DNA of 64,000 bases from Cordilura impudica (Eukaryota; Arthropoda; Insecta; Diptera; Scathophagidae): positions 227,934,236 to 227,998,235 of the forward strand of contig OY821518.1 in the NCBI GenBank assembly GCA_963682025.1, written 5' to 3'. The notes beneath the pieces are model-generated. The model saw only the letters and a program-made list of their open reading frames with translations. It did not search any database and was not told where the DNA came from. The translations under genes and the position numbers were made by a program. Shown piece by piece: positions 1 to 12,770 of the stretch; the first letter of the stretch is position 1, and each line of letters starts with the position of its first letter.

Positions 1-395
1 TCCATTTTTCGTTTTTCATTTTTTATTTTCATTTTTCATTTTTCGTTTTTCATTTTTTATTTTCATTTTTAATTTTTCATTTTTCGTTTTTAATTTTTCG
101 TTTTCATTTTTATTTTTCATTCTTCATTTTTTCATTCTAATTTTCCATTTTTTGTTTTTCGTTTTTCATTTTTTATTTTCACTTTTAATTTTTCATTTTT
201 AATTTTTAATTTTTCGTTTTTCATTTTCATTTTTCATTTTTTATTTTTCATTTTTTCATTTTTTATTTTTAATTTTTAAATTTTTTATTTTTCTTTTTTT
301 TTTTTTTTAGTTTCTAATTTTTTATTTTGATTTTTCATTTCTCATTTTAATTTTTCATTTTCCATATTTCGTTTCTCATTTTTAATTTTCAAACA
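1..395. repeat. T-rich simple-sequence tandem repeat
   Basis: Irregular tandem repetition of short T-rich words (variants of TTTTTCATTTTT and TTTTATTTTC) fills the window edge, so the true left end is unseen. The array abuts the conserved segment at 400-542. No coding potential is visible. Confidence 0.85.
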
Positions 396-399
396 GGTT

Positions 400-542
400 A
401 GTACATATCATAATTTTTTCACCAATACAATCATAAGGCACACCGATTTCGTCTTACGCTCACATGTTATGCTGTTTTGTGATTGTATTGTGAAATACAA
501 ATTTACCCCCCTGCGCGTATAGATGTTTACCCATCAAAAATC
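400..542 (-). repeat. Conserved ~145-bp segment, inverted partner of 16938-17086
   Basis: Read on the minus strand this stretch matches 16938-17086. Shared words include GTAAACATCTATACGCGCAG, a run of six G, CACAATACAATCAC and a terminal ATGATATG-like end. The G-run and the GCGCGC-like core stand out in AT-rich DNA. In its own orientation it is followed at once by a simple tandem repeat, as is the other copy. It may be the tail of an unnamed mobile element. Confidence 0.7.
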
Positions 543-3371
543 CCAAATAAAATTATCACAATAACTAGACCCTAAAGCGTACAGATCAGTGAGTACAGAA
601 AATGTGAGTAGAGATGAAACATGATTTATAATTTCTTGAAATATTGTCGAGCCTCATATCCACTTTAAGATTTGAGGTACTCATGATACTCATATTTAAC
701 AACATTTACGAAGATGTTGATTTAGACTCTCCTTCACTCAATCTGTATTTACGTGCAAAATAAGTATGAAGTTGTCTGTTGCGTTAGTATGACAAATCTG
801 TGGTTTTCTAGAATAACCGCGTTTGTCATAAAATCAAAATGTTCAGGGGAGCCAAAAAACGTTATATTTGAAATTATGGGCTCGATATAAAGATTTTAGA
901 GCTTTTTATTTAACAGTCCTATAGGTATGGGCAATAAATACTTTATATAAAATTTTGAGTCAAAAATCTTCAGAGGAATGGATCCTGGAGAAGGACGAAA
1001 AAAGAATATGTAAATTACACTTAAAGTGTGTGCAGATAAAATAACTTATGTCGACAAACGTCGTTTTCTTTGAAAAATAAAACTACCAATGCTACCACCC
1101 ATGTTGACATAAGTTGTTGTTGCTTGAAAAATTGATTTTTTTGTTCGTCAACAAAAAGTTAACGGGACTTAGGATGAGAATATAACAACGTATCAAGAAT
1201 AATAGTGACAAAAAATAACAGAAATAAACACAAAAGTTTTTACAAGTGGTTATAAACTGAAAACTAATCCAAAATTATTTTGCATTTGTTTTCATTAATA
1301 ACAACGTATGCCGCTATGTGTTGTTTTCTGAGAAAATAATTTGTCAGAGATCAAACGTAGGTTGGTACGCGTCGTTAGTGCTGCAAATTAATTTAATAAA
1401 CATTTAAGTTACGTCGTTATTTAAAGAAAAAAACTCAGATATGGTCGATAATTTTTTTTTTAAATTGAGCACATGTAAAGAGCGTTAAAAATTTAATATA
1501 TTTGGCATCGTTAACTCAAAACTGACAAAAATGGACATACGCGGTTATTCCAGAAAACCACGGAATGCAGTATGATAAATACATGTATAAATATAAAATA
1601 TAAATACATGTATGAATATACATGTATGAATATACATGTATTTGTACGTGGATGAGTTGAATGAGTTGAATCAATTATGAGTATTATAAGTAATTTCCTA
1701 AAATTATAAATCAAACTGATTTGATTTATGAATCAAACAGATTTTGACTGTTATGATTATGATACCAACGTCAGATTCATATTTATTGAAACTTATACTT
1801 ATAAATCAACATTATTGTGAGTACGAGTACATCAGAGTAGTTGAATTTTAATGATCTCTACTCACTTATGCTTAATATTTCATGAGTGGCGCTGAGTAGC
1901 GAAAAACGATTCATTGCTGATCTCTGGTCCAGATATGGGTGAATAATTTGTTACGTTAATTCAAATAATATTTTAATAAAATTCACAAATTTTAAAAGAT
2001 AGTCGTTCTAAGGCCGAGGTTTTGAGATGCCAGTTAAACGCAATTCAGGTGGTGCGCGGTAAAGCAGAAGAAAGCACCGGACCAGTTTCTGGCATTTCAG
2101 CCTTAATCAGCGATTTATTGAACATTGTGATAATTTTTGTGTTATAATTGATTAGATTGTTTCTATATGAAATTTTTCTACATAGGGCGGCCGTGAGGTG
2201 TGAACCTGCGTCGATCTCACATACACTCGTACTTGCACATTTTGGTCATGTGCTTTAACACACTCACCTAAAGTCATGCCTACGAGCAATGTGGTTAGGA
2301 ATCAGCTTCAGTTAAACTCAGATTTTTAACACTTTTAGCATTCAAACAATTTGACTAAAGCGATAAAAACTATGAGTTCAGGTTTAACTGGCCTCAAAAC
2401 AAAAACTTGCTCCAAATCTTATTTTAATAGATCTGATAACTAACATAACAAATTATCACCGCAAATATCAAATTTTATTCCAAGAATATGATCGTTTTTA
2501 GTTTTAGCCTCCATATAAAATATCGTACCGATAATCCTCTAAATCTGCATGGATGTTTAATAAGTATTAATAAGTATTTTCATAGAAATCAGTACATATT
2601 GCGATTAGAGACGAGCCCTATTCGAATCGGTTCAGTTTTTTTTAATTGTTGTATTCAGTTATAATCATACAAAAAATAACTTAACGCCTTAGCGCCTTGA
2701 AGATTTTACAGAGGCTAATAGGCAATTCATTAATTAATATATTTACATGTTAACATAATTGAAGAAACAGGGAAAGATAAAAAATAAAATATGCAAAATG
2801 TGCTACATTAGAAGTGTTTCTAAATTTTTTAGTAAAAACTATACATATTATTTTTAAATGTTTAAATAACTTGTATATTACGTATATTGTTTGGTAATAG
2901 ATTGTGTTCAAGGGGTCCATCATAAGCACTTCATTGGTTTGTCAGATTTACAGCAGCGAGCAAAAGTGAAAACATGTTCATAATATTTTTACTTCATAAA
3001 ATGATAAATACTAAAGGCAATTATTCTCTATTATAGGTATATGCAAAAATAAGTAATTTTCAATATAATGACAACGGAACAAATACAATAGTATTCACAG
3101 CAAAAACTTATGCCAACGTTATTCATTCTGTTTTGCACGTTTTGAATGAGTGAAATCAGAGTATGCTGTACTTTTTTGAGCAAATCTAAATTTACCGTAA
3201 TATGTGGCTGGTAGCTTATCATCTACATTCAGATTTTAGTCTCGTAATATTGGATTGTTTTTTATTGTATGTTATCAGTAATAGCACTTTTACTAGTGAA
3301 ATAACGAAAAAATTAGAAAAATCAACATAGACACCGAAAGTAGTATGGTATGTGAACACTCATCTGGGATA
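543..3371. other. No gene recognised
   Basis: AT-rich DNA with short spurious frames only. Near 1580-1642 the palindromic word ATACATGTAT recurs several times with GA spacers. I see no transposase or RT motif and no tRNA-like fold. Confidence 0.5.
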
Positions 3372-3744
3372 ACTAGTATAGCCCAGCGCTCCGAAATTCG
3401 AATGAAAATTCTATAAAAATATTATTTTTTGCATTCAATTTAAAAATTTATGAATATTTAAATGAGCCTAGAGGTATGCTAATCAATTTAAGCACTTCAC
3501 AATTCAACACAGGGCGTGACATATACAATTTAAATCATTCTCCTTAACAGGGTGAAACGAATTATCAGAAATATTTTATTTTATTTAATTTAATATATTT
3601 TTAAGACAGATTAAACATAAATTTTATCATTCTCAGCTTCTCCTCCATATGAACTATAACTATGCCAATTTTCACATTCCTCCGTGTCCGCATATTGCTC
3701 AAAAAGGGAACTAAAAATTTACCTTCACGTATTAATATATAGAT
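3372..3744 (+). mobile_element. Short interspersed element, family C' (complete copy)
   Basis: Begins ACTAGTATAGCCCAGC and ends TATTAATATATAGAT. The same sequence occurs interrupted at 52153-55107 and as a 3' part on the minus strand at 63478-63655. Start and end resemble family C, so C and C' are probably related non-autonomous elements. No open frame. This copy lies at the 5' side of a Tc1 relic and gives the unoccupied reference for the interrupted copy. Confidence 0.65.
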
Positions 3745-4490
3745 TACTGAGAAATTAAAAGTGAGTCAACGCACTGTAGAAAAACGAAGAAAAGTAGCTT
3801 TTATACCGAAACTGGAGGTCGTTCTAGATTATTAAAAAATTCCGATGTACGATTAATGGTATGAGATATCAAAACAAAATGCCTTAAAAACACCCCGGCA
3901 AATTTGGTTAAGTGGCCGCAGTCAAAAAAGAAAAAAATTAGCTCTGCCCAATAAGCATATATGTAAAAGCGCTTAAAATTCTGCAAAAAGAATGAGTATG
4001 GAACCATAGAAGATCGGAAAATTAACCGATTCCAATCTGATGGAGACGAATATTTCTGCGGCAGACCTTATGAAGCAATTCAAAAGCATCATGTCAAACA
4101 AGGAGGTAGCTTGGTGGTGAGGGGTTGTCTTACTAGGTGGTATTTCGGACCGCTTGTAGTTAATGGAATAATGAAGAAAGAGGACTACCTCCCAAGAGTC
4201 GCTTTCCAACACTACGGGGACTTCAAACATATGACATAGATTGTCTAAATTGATTGTCTGGGCAAACATTTGAGATGGTGAAAAGCAGACCTCAATCCGA
4301 TAGATAATTTGTGTGTAGGCGATTGGGACAACACATTCAAGCGCCTACTAACATAGAGGAGCCTAGGTGGCATGTAAAGATAAAATGGGAATATATTTAA
4401 AGTAAATTTAAAGAGAATTTGATAGAAAGTATAAGGAGGCGTCAGAAAACGTTTAAAAAAATGGCTTGTGGATACCGTACTAAAACGAAT
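3745..4490 (+). pseudogene. Tc1-like transposase relic
   Basis: In several frames the Tc1 order can be followed: a helix-turn-helix piece (LKVSQRTVEKR, about 3752-3785), GGRSRLLKNSDVR, then KINRFQSDGDEYFCGRP (about 4018-4070), a VKQGGSLVVRGCL stretch matching the family's KHGGGSVMVWGC, and near 4290 ADLNPIDNL matching SPDLNPIENLW. The segment that should carry the second catalytic Asp (QQDNDPKHTS-like) is missing. Frame changes and stops are frequent. Family membership is clear from motif order; function is lost. Confidence 0.75.
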
Positions 4491-5056
4491 ACTTTATAAT
4501 TGCGCCAGAGAAACGTGCTAAACTGAGTTTTGTTTGTGCATTTTTTTTTTGTTTTTGTTCTGCTATCATTGCTGAAACCTTCATAAAAGCCTTTATTATT
4601 TACCATTTCAGGACATTTTCATTAATGATATAAGCTGAACATGCACTCACCTTTGCTCGCTACTATAGGCGACATCTTACGGAACTCAAATTCAAAATCC
4701 GTCTAGTGTGTATTTGTGTATGCAGTACATTCTGAGTAAATTGTATGAGGCCTCCTCTAATTCCCCTTATTGTTTTAAAAACATACGTTAAAATTTCTTT
4801 GTTTATAAAGGCCACGTATGAGTCAAACATTTTTAGCATCGTTCTTAAAAAAATCCAACATTGAAAATCTCATTCGACAGATTAATGAGACTTTAAGGAA
4901 TTATTTACTTTACAGCCATAGACAATATGAAGTTAAGTCAAGTGTGAATGCTCATATTCAATTTGAGTTTGGTAAAACTTGCATGTATTTGTACCGATAA
5001 AGTAGGCATACGTCATCTGCATACATACATATATAACTCCCACAAAAGTGTATATT
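4491..5056. other. No gene recognised
   Basis: AT-rich spacer between the Tc1 relic and the family A element. A 60-residue frame at 4818-5000 has no motif I recognise. Confidence 0.4.
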
Positions 5057-8000
5057 TATACCCTCCAGTGTACAGAGGGTATATATAAGTTTGTCATTCC
5101 TTTGTAATAATTAGAAAAAAAATTTTGGACCCCATAAAATATATATATATTTGTGATCCTTATAACAACCGGAGTTGATATAGCGATGTCCGTCTGTCCG
5201 TCTGTGGAAATCACGATGGCGGCATCAATCGGGTAGCTAGGGTGCTCCTTGACATAAAAAATGATTCACTGATATCCTGAAAAGTTTGCTATTTGAAATC
5301 GTCCAAATCGGTCGATTAGGGCCCGAGATTTGAATGAAGAACTAAAAAAAGTCTTGAAAAAATATAATTTTCTATGTTGTTCTTGTCACGATCACGCCCT
5401 GAATAGTGTAGCTACAGTGATCATTTTTAGTGAGACTGATTCACCAAATTCATGGGAAGATTTCTATTTCAAAAATCATTAAAATCGGTGGAACAGGTCC
5501 AGGGAAATCTCTGAAAATTAAAAAAAAATTAAAAATATGATGTTTCTATATTGTTCTTGTTGTTATTCTAAATGTTGTGTTGTTATCATAGCTGGACTTG
5601 TTGTTTTTGTGGTCGTTGTGGTAATAATATAATAAAAACTAACCCTTTGTACATTTTTTTATTAACTCTGATAGAAAAATTTAAAAGTTTCCATTGTTTT
5701 GGCATCACTCTAAAAATTTGTTAGATCATTTCTGTTATTACCTGCCTGCAAAATTTCAGACCGAATGGCTCACGGGAAATTGGTTAAAATCGATCCAAAA
5801 TTTTTTCGACAAGCAGACACTACGAGTTAATATAAAGGGAGTAAAAATTCACCAATATCTTAAGCAAATAATGCTAAAATACCTAGTTGTTAATAAAAAA
5901 AAATAATGTAAATATAGCAAAAAAAAAATTTATGTATAAATTTATTTATAAATTTATATAAACATATTAAATAATACAAATAATATACATATATTTTATA
6001 TGTATATCCATAACAACTGCATGTTAGAAATAAGCCGGTATATTATTTTATTTACATAAAATTCTGCAATATTTTGTTGTGGGGAAAACACATTTCTTTT
6101 GAATTAGCAGAGTGTCACTTCATTTTGCTCAGCGTGACTATGCCACAGTAGATGGCGCCACAATTTTTGTTTGTTCTAATTAGCTTTGCAATAGTTATTT
6201 CTATTTTAAAATGAATGTTAATATTTTCAACTGGATATCATACAGAACAATGTTAAGAGTATACACGGGCTGGTATTTTATTTCATACGTGTTTTCATTA
6301 TTCTTTTACAAATATGAACATAAGTTTGGCATATTAACTTTTTGTTGTCTTTACAAAATAGAGTTACCGAGTTCATCAATGAGTTTTTTGCTTTCAAAAT
6401 TGTTCTACATAGTTATATAGAATTATTATTCTGCTTTACCTACAAAATATCTGATTGCGATTACATTTAATTTTTAAAAATTGTTTATAATTACTAAAGC
6501 ATTATTATTCACATAAATACAAAATTGCCATTTTAAATTTTCCATTCAAATTTAAGAAAATATCAATTCTAAAAACTAGAACTAAAAATTTCCAATTATA
6601 AATTACAATTAATTGAATTTCAGATAATCATATCAAATCGTCGGAAATTATAATTTTAAATTTAGAAGACATCAATTGCATCTTTAATATATAAATTTGT
6701 TTCGTTAAACACAAATTGAAATTAAAAAAAAAACACCAAATACCTATGTTTACATTTAAAAATTTTTACATTTAAAAAAAATATTAACATTCAGGAGAAA
6801 TTAATAGCTTTTCAGTACCGCGATTCAGTAACTTCTTTTAACGATAGTCGAATCGTTAAAAAAAGAAAATAGCAAAATTATCAGTAAAATTTTTAAACGA
6901 TATTCGCTATTGTTAAAGTCAGCTGTTGTTGTTATCTAAATGCCAACCATTTTTGTGTTGTTTATTCAATCGATAAAAACTTAAATTTTTAGGTTGAAAT
7001 TTCGTCATACATAAATAAAAATCATAAAATAGTGAAAATATATTGTTTTAATTAAAAAACTTTTTTATATAAATAAAAAAATTAAATAGCATATTCAATT
7101 CATTATTTCATTTTCAAATAAATACACAGAAATATTAGTAAAAAAATAAAGATATTAAACATCAACATAAAATCATCCTGTCAAACACGAAGTAATTTGT
7201 TTTTTTCTATTCTTATTTGTGTTTTTTTGCTTATTTTGACAGAGATGCCACTCGTTTACAATTTAAATAAATAGAAAAATAGATTGGTCGACTGTCGTTA
7301 AGATGTATGTACTTGGTGAATCACTTAATCCTTAGTGCAAACAACAATAGCTGTCGATATATTTTGACATTGTCGGATCGTTGAAATTCTGTCAGATCGT
7401 TGAATTCGCACTACAGAAAACATTAATTTAAATTCAATGAATTTTAGAAAATCTCAAATGATATTTAATAATTGCTAACATAAAAACTGTTACATAAATG
7501 AGAATGGTATTTATGTATATATAAATTTTCACAATTTTTTTTGGATGAAAATTTGAAGTTTTTAAGAAAATAAAGATAACAAATTATTTTATTTAAAATG
7601 TTTGGGACTTTTGGTTTTTTGCGTTTGGCATCCCTAATTTGATTATTTATTATTATAAATTTATTCTCTATGTTTGCAAAATATGGCAATATTTTAATAA
7701 AAAAAGTTGAGAGAGCTTTTTTTTTTTGGTTATTATTTTGTTACTCGATCCGACCTATATGGCCACAATGAAGAAATATTTGGCCAGTTAAAAGAAACTA
7801 TACAGCCATCTCCAATTAGCACGATTTAATGCATATAGCCACCCTACACAACCATTACTTTTGCAATGGAGGTTAGGGCGAGCTATTTAATTAGCAAAAA
7901 CTAAATTAAACGAGAAGTTATATCATATAACCGGAAACGCATGCATATAGGTATATAAGCTAAATGCATGCCGATCAGCAACCACGATGACCAAAAAGCA

Positions 8001-8184
8001 AATACCGAAATAAATCCGAAATAATAGAAAAGACGAAAACCAACCCAAAGAATTTGCTGGAATAATTTGGTATTAAGTTTAACAAATTGTTTACTTTTTC
8101 ATTTACATTTATTACCAAGACTCAAACCGAGGTGGAGGGTATCAAAGATTCGGCACATCCGAATTTAACACTCTTACTTGTTTT
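5057..8184 (+). mobile_element. DINE-1/mini-me-like element, family A, plus copy
   Basis: Starts with the hairpin TATACCCTCCAGTG...GAGGGTATA, then GACCCCATAAAATATATATA, a GATATAGCGATG core and (GTCY)n. It ends with TTCGGCACATCCGAA and CTTACTTGTTTT. INE-1/DINE-1 elements (non-autonomous Helentrons) and mini-me elements share the TATACCC start, (TA)n, core and GTCY design. An inverted copy is at 31741-34320. This copy has about 600 extra bases around 6190-6805 that the other lacks. The interior includes a duplex-forming TTAACGATAGTCGAATCGTTAA. No recognisable protein. Confidence 0.7.
6190..6805. mobile_element. Insertion inside the plus copy of family A
   Basis: Comparison with the minus copy at about 33100 shows continuous sequence there, whereas here about 600 bases separate the matching flanks (TTCTAATTAGCTTT and AGCTTTTCAGTACC). 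The insert is AT-rich, with frames of at most 69 residues and no motif I know. Boundaries are approximate because AGCTTT occurs on both sides. Confidence 0.5.
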
Positions 8185-8373
8185 AATATCATTTATAAAA
8201 ATTTTGAATAATAATGGTTAAAGCAAACTTCCTTGTGAAACTCCATAGTCATTGGTAGCGTGGAGCTCTTCCTTTAGCCAATTTGAACAAACTGACTTCT
8301 ATTTATTAACTACTTTCGAAACATTTGCCGAGTTTCACCGACCACTCCTATTACTTCAAACTTTTTAATTAAA

Positions 8374-8746
8374 ACTAGTCGAGTCCAGCCCTCGAAATTC
8401 AGGTGCATTTAATAATAATTCATTTTCATTTAATAATAATTTTGAAGGAACCTAAAGGTATGCTAATTAATTTAAGCCAATTCAGAATTCAATACAGGGC
8501 TTTTGATATTTATAATACACACATACACAGTATGTGTTTTATGTATGGATTAGTAGCAACTTTAAATGATCTTTACTCAAAAAAAAATGCACTAGACGGT
8601 GCAAATCTGTAAATCTGGTAAACAGCTAAAAAGTAATACATTTCAAATGGGTTTTTTTTTTTTTTTTTTTTTTGTCAATATCGGTTATTTTTTAAGGTAA
8701 TTACATCGGTCACAAGAAATCGCTTTGCTTATTATTATTATAGATA
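8374..8746 (+). mobile_element. Short interspersed element, family C
   Basis: Opens ACTAGTCGAGTCCAGCCCTCG and closes with TTATTATTATTATAGAT. Internal landmarks shared with the other C copies are CTAAAGGTATGCTAAT, GTAGCAACTTTAAA, AATCTGTAAATCTG and CATCGGTCACAAGAAATCG. About 370 bp, non-coding. A T run near 8651-8674 interrupts the 3' half. Confidence 0.65.
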
Positions 8747-9370
8747 TTATGATTTACCAGATCAAATACCTTTGAGTAGTCAAAAAAAAAAACACCAGCA
8801 ACTCTACTAAATCCTGCAACAAGTTATCGACTAATGTAATCAATATCATTCTTCAGTGCCAACTTTTTTTTAAGTCAAACTGTCTTTGAAATAATGTATA
8901 ATATTTAGAAAATTTTTCAAAAATTATCTTTTGTCAATAATCGATAAAATAGATATTGGTCTAAAACTTTCAATGTTATTCGATCCAATAAGTTTTGGTA
9001 TAGGTATAAAATTACATATTTTAAGAGTGTTGAGATAACTCCCTTCATCCACCATTTTATTAAAAATACCAGCCAACATCTCAGCAACTAAATTTCTCTT
9101 TATTAACATTTTAGATGTGATGGCATCATAGCCATGAATTTTATCATTTCTTAAAATATTTAAAATATCTTCTACCTTCACTTTATTAATCTTTTGTAAA
9201 GTAAAAGTTGTTCTTTCTGTTACCAAAGTACGAAAAATGTTAAAATCATCACTAGGATTTAATACAATATTTGTCTGCACACTACTCACAGTATCAATAA
9301 AAGAATCGTTAAAAGCAGCTGTTTTATTTTTATCTGTAGTAAGAATATTTCAGTCTTCATTGTCCAAAGT
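8747..9370 (-). pseudogene. Non-LTR retrotransposon reverse transcriptase fragment
   Basis: The open part (8924-9289, 121 aa) carries HGYDAITSKMLIKR, ICNFIPIPKL and ESFRPISILSIIDK, the N-terminal RT signature of LINE ORF2 (GYDGIS..., PIPK, RPISLLS). Downstream, in other frames, FFDYSKVFDLVNH (about 8760-8800) is the LDYSKAFDLVNH motif holding the first catalytic Asp. The YADD-type motif and endonuclease are absent, so this is a truncated, frameshifted copy. Clade uncertain. Confidence 0.8.
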
Positions 9371-10120
9371 TTGGATTTTTCAATAAATGGGCTGGAAATT
9401 TATGATATTTAAATATTCCAATCATTTGCACGATCATTATAAAACTGTTCTCAAAGAAAAGCTTATGTAGGCAAACAAAATTGTGTTTTCGTTTAGTGCA
9501 ACTAAATACGTTTTATATGGCAGTACTTCAAAAACAATTCTGCTCAATTAACAGAAAATATAGTCAGTCAAAGTTGTCATCTTTTTTATTTTATTATGAA
9601 TATTAAACAACAAAACAATTAATTAAATAATTAAACATGTGTGGAAAGAATTAATAAGAGAGTCTAAAAAATATATCGTCATACATACATATGATGCTTT
9701 CAGTTAACTTTGAAAAAAAAAACGACAAATATTTTGAAATATAAGTAAATAGCCGTAACATAGTTCTGTGACAATTATAAAAGTCTTATTGTTGGCTGGG
9801 ATGTACTGATTTAGATTTGCTAAGAAAAATATCTAACTTCATATATTGTTCTTTAACACCAAAAAATATATTTTCATAAAAAAATAGTTTTTTTACATAC
9901 ATATAAAGAAAAACAGTTTGTCAATAAAATCTTTGCACATGAAGAAGAAATGAAAAACTTCAAGGGAAAAATTGAATCCTAATTCAAATAACCAATTTTT
10001 TTTTTATTATTTTTTTCTCATCTGTTATATGTTTGTAAATATAAAAAATACAAAAAAAAAAGTTAAACTCCAATAAAAAATATTCTAATCAATATTAAAA
10101 AAGGACAACAGTTCTATTTA
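9371..10120. other. No gene recognised
   Basis: AT-rich, A-run-rich sequence between a LINE fragment and a Tc1 relic. No motif or repeat family identified. Confidence 0.4.
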
Positions 10121-12030
10121 TGTGCTGTCAAATAAATGTTTGCACACTTAAGCTTAAATCGATAAAATGATTAATGAATAAGGTCTAGAATATAATATTC
10201 TTCAGGTATTTTTGCCCACTCTTCTTTAATAAATCATTTTTATTTGTTGGCGACATTTCTCCGACCTTGTTGTTTAGATGGTCCCACAAATTTTCGATAG
10301 AGTTCAATAACTTTGGTATAGTTGTATAATGACCAGGACCTACACAATAAGATTTATGTTTCTGATCTTTATCTTGATAAAATTTGTATATGAACTTATG
10401 TGAATTTTCCGGGTCAATAAAACCAAATAGTCGAACACCGGCAGTCAGCTCATTTCTTTAAATATCAATATAAACCTTTTTGGCTATTATTTCACCCAAA
10501 ATCCTGAATTACCAACTCAATTTCTTGATATACAACAACATACCATAACGGAGAATTTTCCAAATTTTGCTGTAGGGATTAAATTTTTATTTTCTAATGC
10601 TGTTAGAGGCAAGGTTCAGAAAATACACACATCAAACACACAATGTTCTGTTCTAAAGCAGCCAACACATATTGTTATTTTCATATCAATTATGTGTTTT
10701 TCTAAATTTAGTACGGTGCCGAACACAATCATGACTGTGTTTCGTTTTAATATTTCGTTATGTACACGAACATGTTTCTATCACGAATTTTTTGTTTCGA
10801 ACACACATAAACCATACAGATTCAAGTGTAGCTTCATTTTAAGTTCGTGTTCTTGCACGTGAACTGGTAAAAAAAAACAGAACATGTTCTTGAACGCGTA
10901 CATCATTATCCACTCGTGATCGGAAAAATCTGAAACCCTATAATAACGACAACAATTGTTTCAAACAAATTTAAAAAAAAAGAACTAAAATAATTCATTA
11001 GCAGTTATAAAAAAGTAAGAACAAAATAAAATAAAAAAAAAATAAAATAAAAGGATAGTAATAAAATAGAAAACAGAGAAATTTTATATGTTGTTTAACT
11101 ATGACTTAATTTCATTCATGTTTTTATTATATTTTTAATTTTAATTTTAATTTTTTTTTTTTATTAATATTTTTATTTATTTAAAACTGCTAATGAATTA
11201 TTTTAGATTAGATTTAGATAAATTTGGTTGCAACAATTGTTGTCGTTTTTACAGGGGTGTATCAGATCGCGAGTGCATAATATTTTAATTTGTAGATGTA
11301 CGCGTTCAAGAACATGTTCTGTTTTTTTAGCAGTACACGTGCAAGAACGCGAACTTAAAATAAAGCTACACTCGAATCTGTTCGAAACAAAAAATACGTG
11401 ATAGAAACATGTTCGTGTACATAACGAAATATTAAAACGAAACACAGTCATGATTGTGTTCGGCACCGTACAAAATTTAGAAACACATATAATTGATATC
11501 AAAATAAAAATATGTGTTTGTTGGTCTGAGCTATGTTTGTTTTCATATACATATGTACGAGTTTTTTATTTAGTGTGTGTTTTTTCTGAACTTTGGTTAG
11601 AGGTTTTCGCCAAACTTTTTGGGGTCATCCATGATAGTACATCACCACTTTCATCTCATCACAGAAAATAACGTCATTCCAGTACTCTGAAGGAAGTGAA
11701 ATGTATTATGTAGCAAATCTAATTCGTTTTCCAATATTTTTCACGGAGAGCACAGGTTTTTTCCTAGCCACTCGTGAGGAATACCATTTGTGTTTTGGTA
11801 TTACATTTCGGATGGTTTCATGTGAAACACTCTGCGGATAATCATTATTCACTTGAAATACTAAATAGTTTTAATTACTTTGCTTTCAACATGCCGCGTC
11901 AATTAATTTGGTCTGCCTGGTGACCCTTTTAATTCGAGTCTTCTTTCTCTTTCAGCACAGGATATGATGTTGTACACACTCATTATTTTAAGAGAGAAAT
12001 AATAGCGATTTCCCTGGCTGATTTGTCTTT
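10121..12030 (-). pseudogene. Tc1-like transposase relic, split by a foldback insertion
   Basis: Read from 12030 downwards in shifting frames: HTH-side debris, SDES-like motif near 11655, DDPKKFGENL, then after the insertion KFGKFSVMV (family: GGGSVMVWG), KFIYKFYQDKDQKHKSY (family: FQQDNDPKHTS, second Asp; about 10360-10410) and LNSIENLWDHLNNKV (family: NPIENLWDHLKRRV, catalytic Glu). Many stops. Removing 10610-11595 restores the motif order. Origin is clear; the copy is dead. Confidence 0.8.
10610..11595. mobile_element. hAT-type foldback MITE with 8-bp target duplication
   Basis: Two inverted arms of roughly 380 bp (about 10610-10995 and 11190-11595) flank an AT-rich centre. Outer ends read CAAGGTTCAGAAAA and, inverted, CAAAGTTCAGAAAA. 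Inner landmarks such as CGGTGCCGAACACAATCATG and AACATGTTCTTGAACGCG occur in both arms. GTTAGAGG lies on both sides (10602-10609 and 11596-11603). Eight-bp duplications with CA...TG ends fit the hAT superfamily. No transposase inside. Confidence 0.8.
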
Positions 12031-12172
12031 ACAATAATTGAAATACACCAATTGAATAATATTTTGGCAAACTCGTTTTCTGGGAATTTTTTATTTAATT
12101 ATGTTAATTTGTTATAAGTCAAATATTTGGTACATGCAATAGCATTCATGAAAAAATCCAAATGCTTACCTT

Positions 12173-12770
12173 ACAAAATATAGTCAGGATCGGTCCATTA
12201 TTCGACCTAGTTCATAGCATCGGTATGAACTTTTTCATATCCGAAGGCACAAAAATTAATAATAACTAGCAGATTCCAGCACTCGAAATTCGACTGCAAA
12301 TTCTAGGAAATTTTATTTTTTCATTTAATAAAGACCCTAAAGGTATGCTTCACAATTCGACTAATTTTTAATGAAGAAAACAAACTCAACACATTAACGC
12401 AAACACAATAACAAATTTAATAATAAACACACACATAGCATTGTAAAATTTTATGTACGTGCTAGTAGAAACTTTAAACGATCATAACTCCAAAAAATAT
12501 TCTAGATGATGAAAATCTGTAAATCTGCGTAACAGCTAAAAAGAAATACCTTTAAAATGTTAAATTTTTTTTTATCAATATGGAGGTAAAACTGTGAAAC
12601 TTACATCGGTCGCAAGAAATCGCCTTGCCTATTAATATTATAGATGCTCAAATCTTGTTTATGCTTATTTTCTATATTTAATTGGTTGTACCTAAGAGAT
12701 AGGGTCTCTAACACATTGTATAGGGTATCGTATAGTCGATCTAGACCAACTATAATTTTCTTACTTGTTT
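12173..12770 (+). mobile_element. DINE-like element, family B, 3' part
   Basis: Contains GTCAGGATCGGTCCATT, GAACTTTTTCATATC and, after an inserted C element, GAGATAGGGTCTCTAA, GTATAGTCGATCTAGACC and the terminal CTTACTTGTTTT. The 5' hairpin and GTCY core are missing. The sequence is continuous with intact B copies once 12265-12645 is removed. Confidence 0.7.
12265..12645 (+). mobile_element. Family C element nested in family B
   Basis: Runs from ACTAGCAGATTCCAGCACTC to CTATTAATATTATAGAT and splits a family B element between its AAAATTAATAA and CTCAAAT segments. C therefore transposed after this B copy arrived. Confidence 0.75.

Noticed and set aside
2000..2090. Possible tRNA-like GC-rich stretch
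   Set aside because: No acceptor stem pairing or GTTCRANTC loop could be found on either strand.
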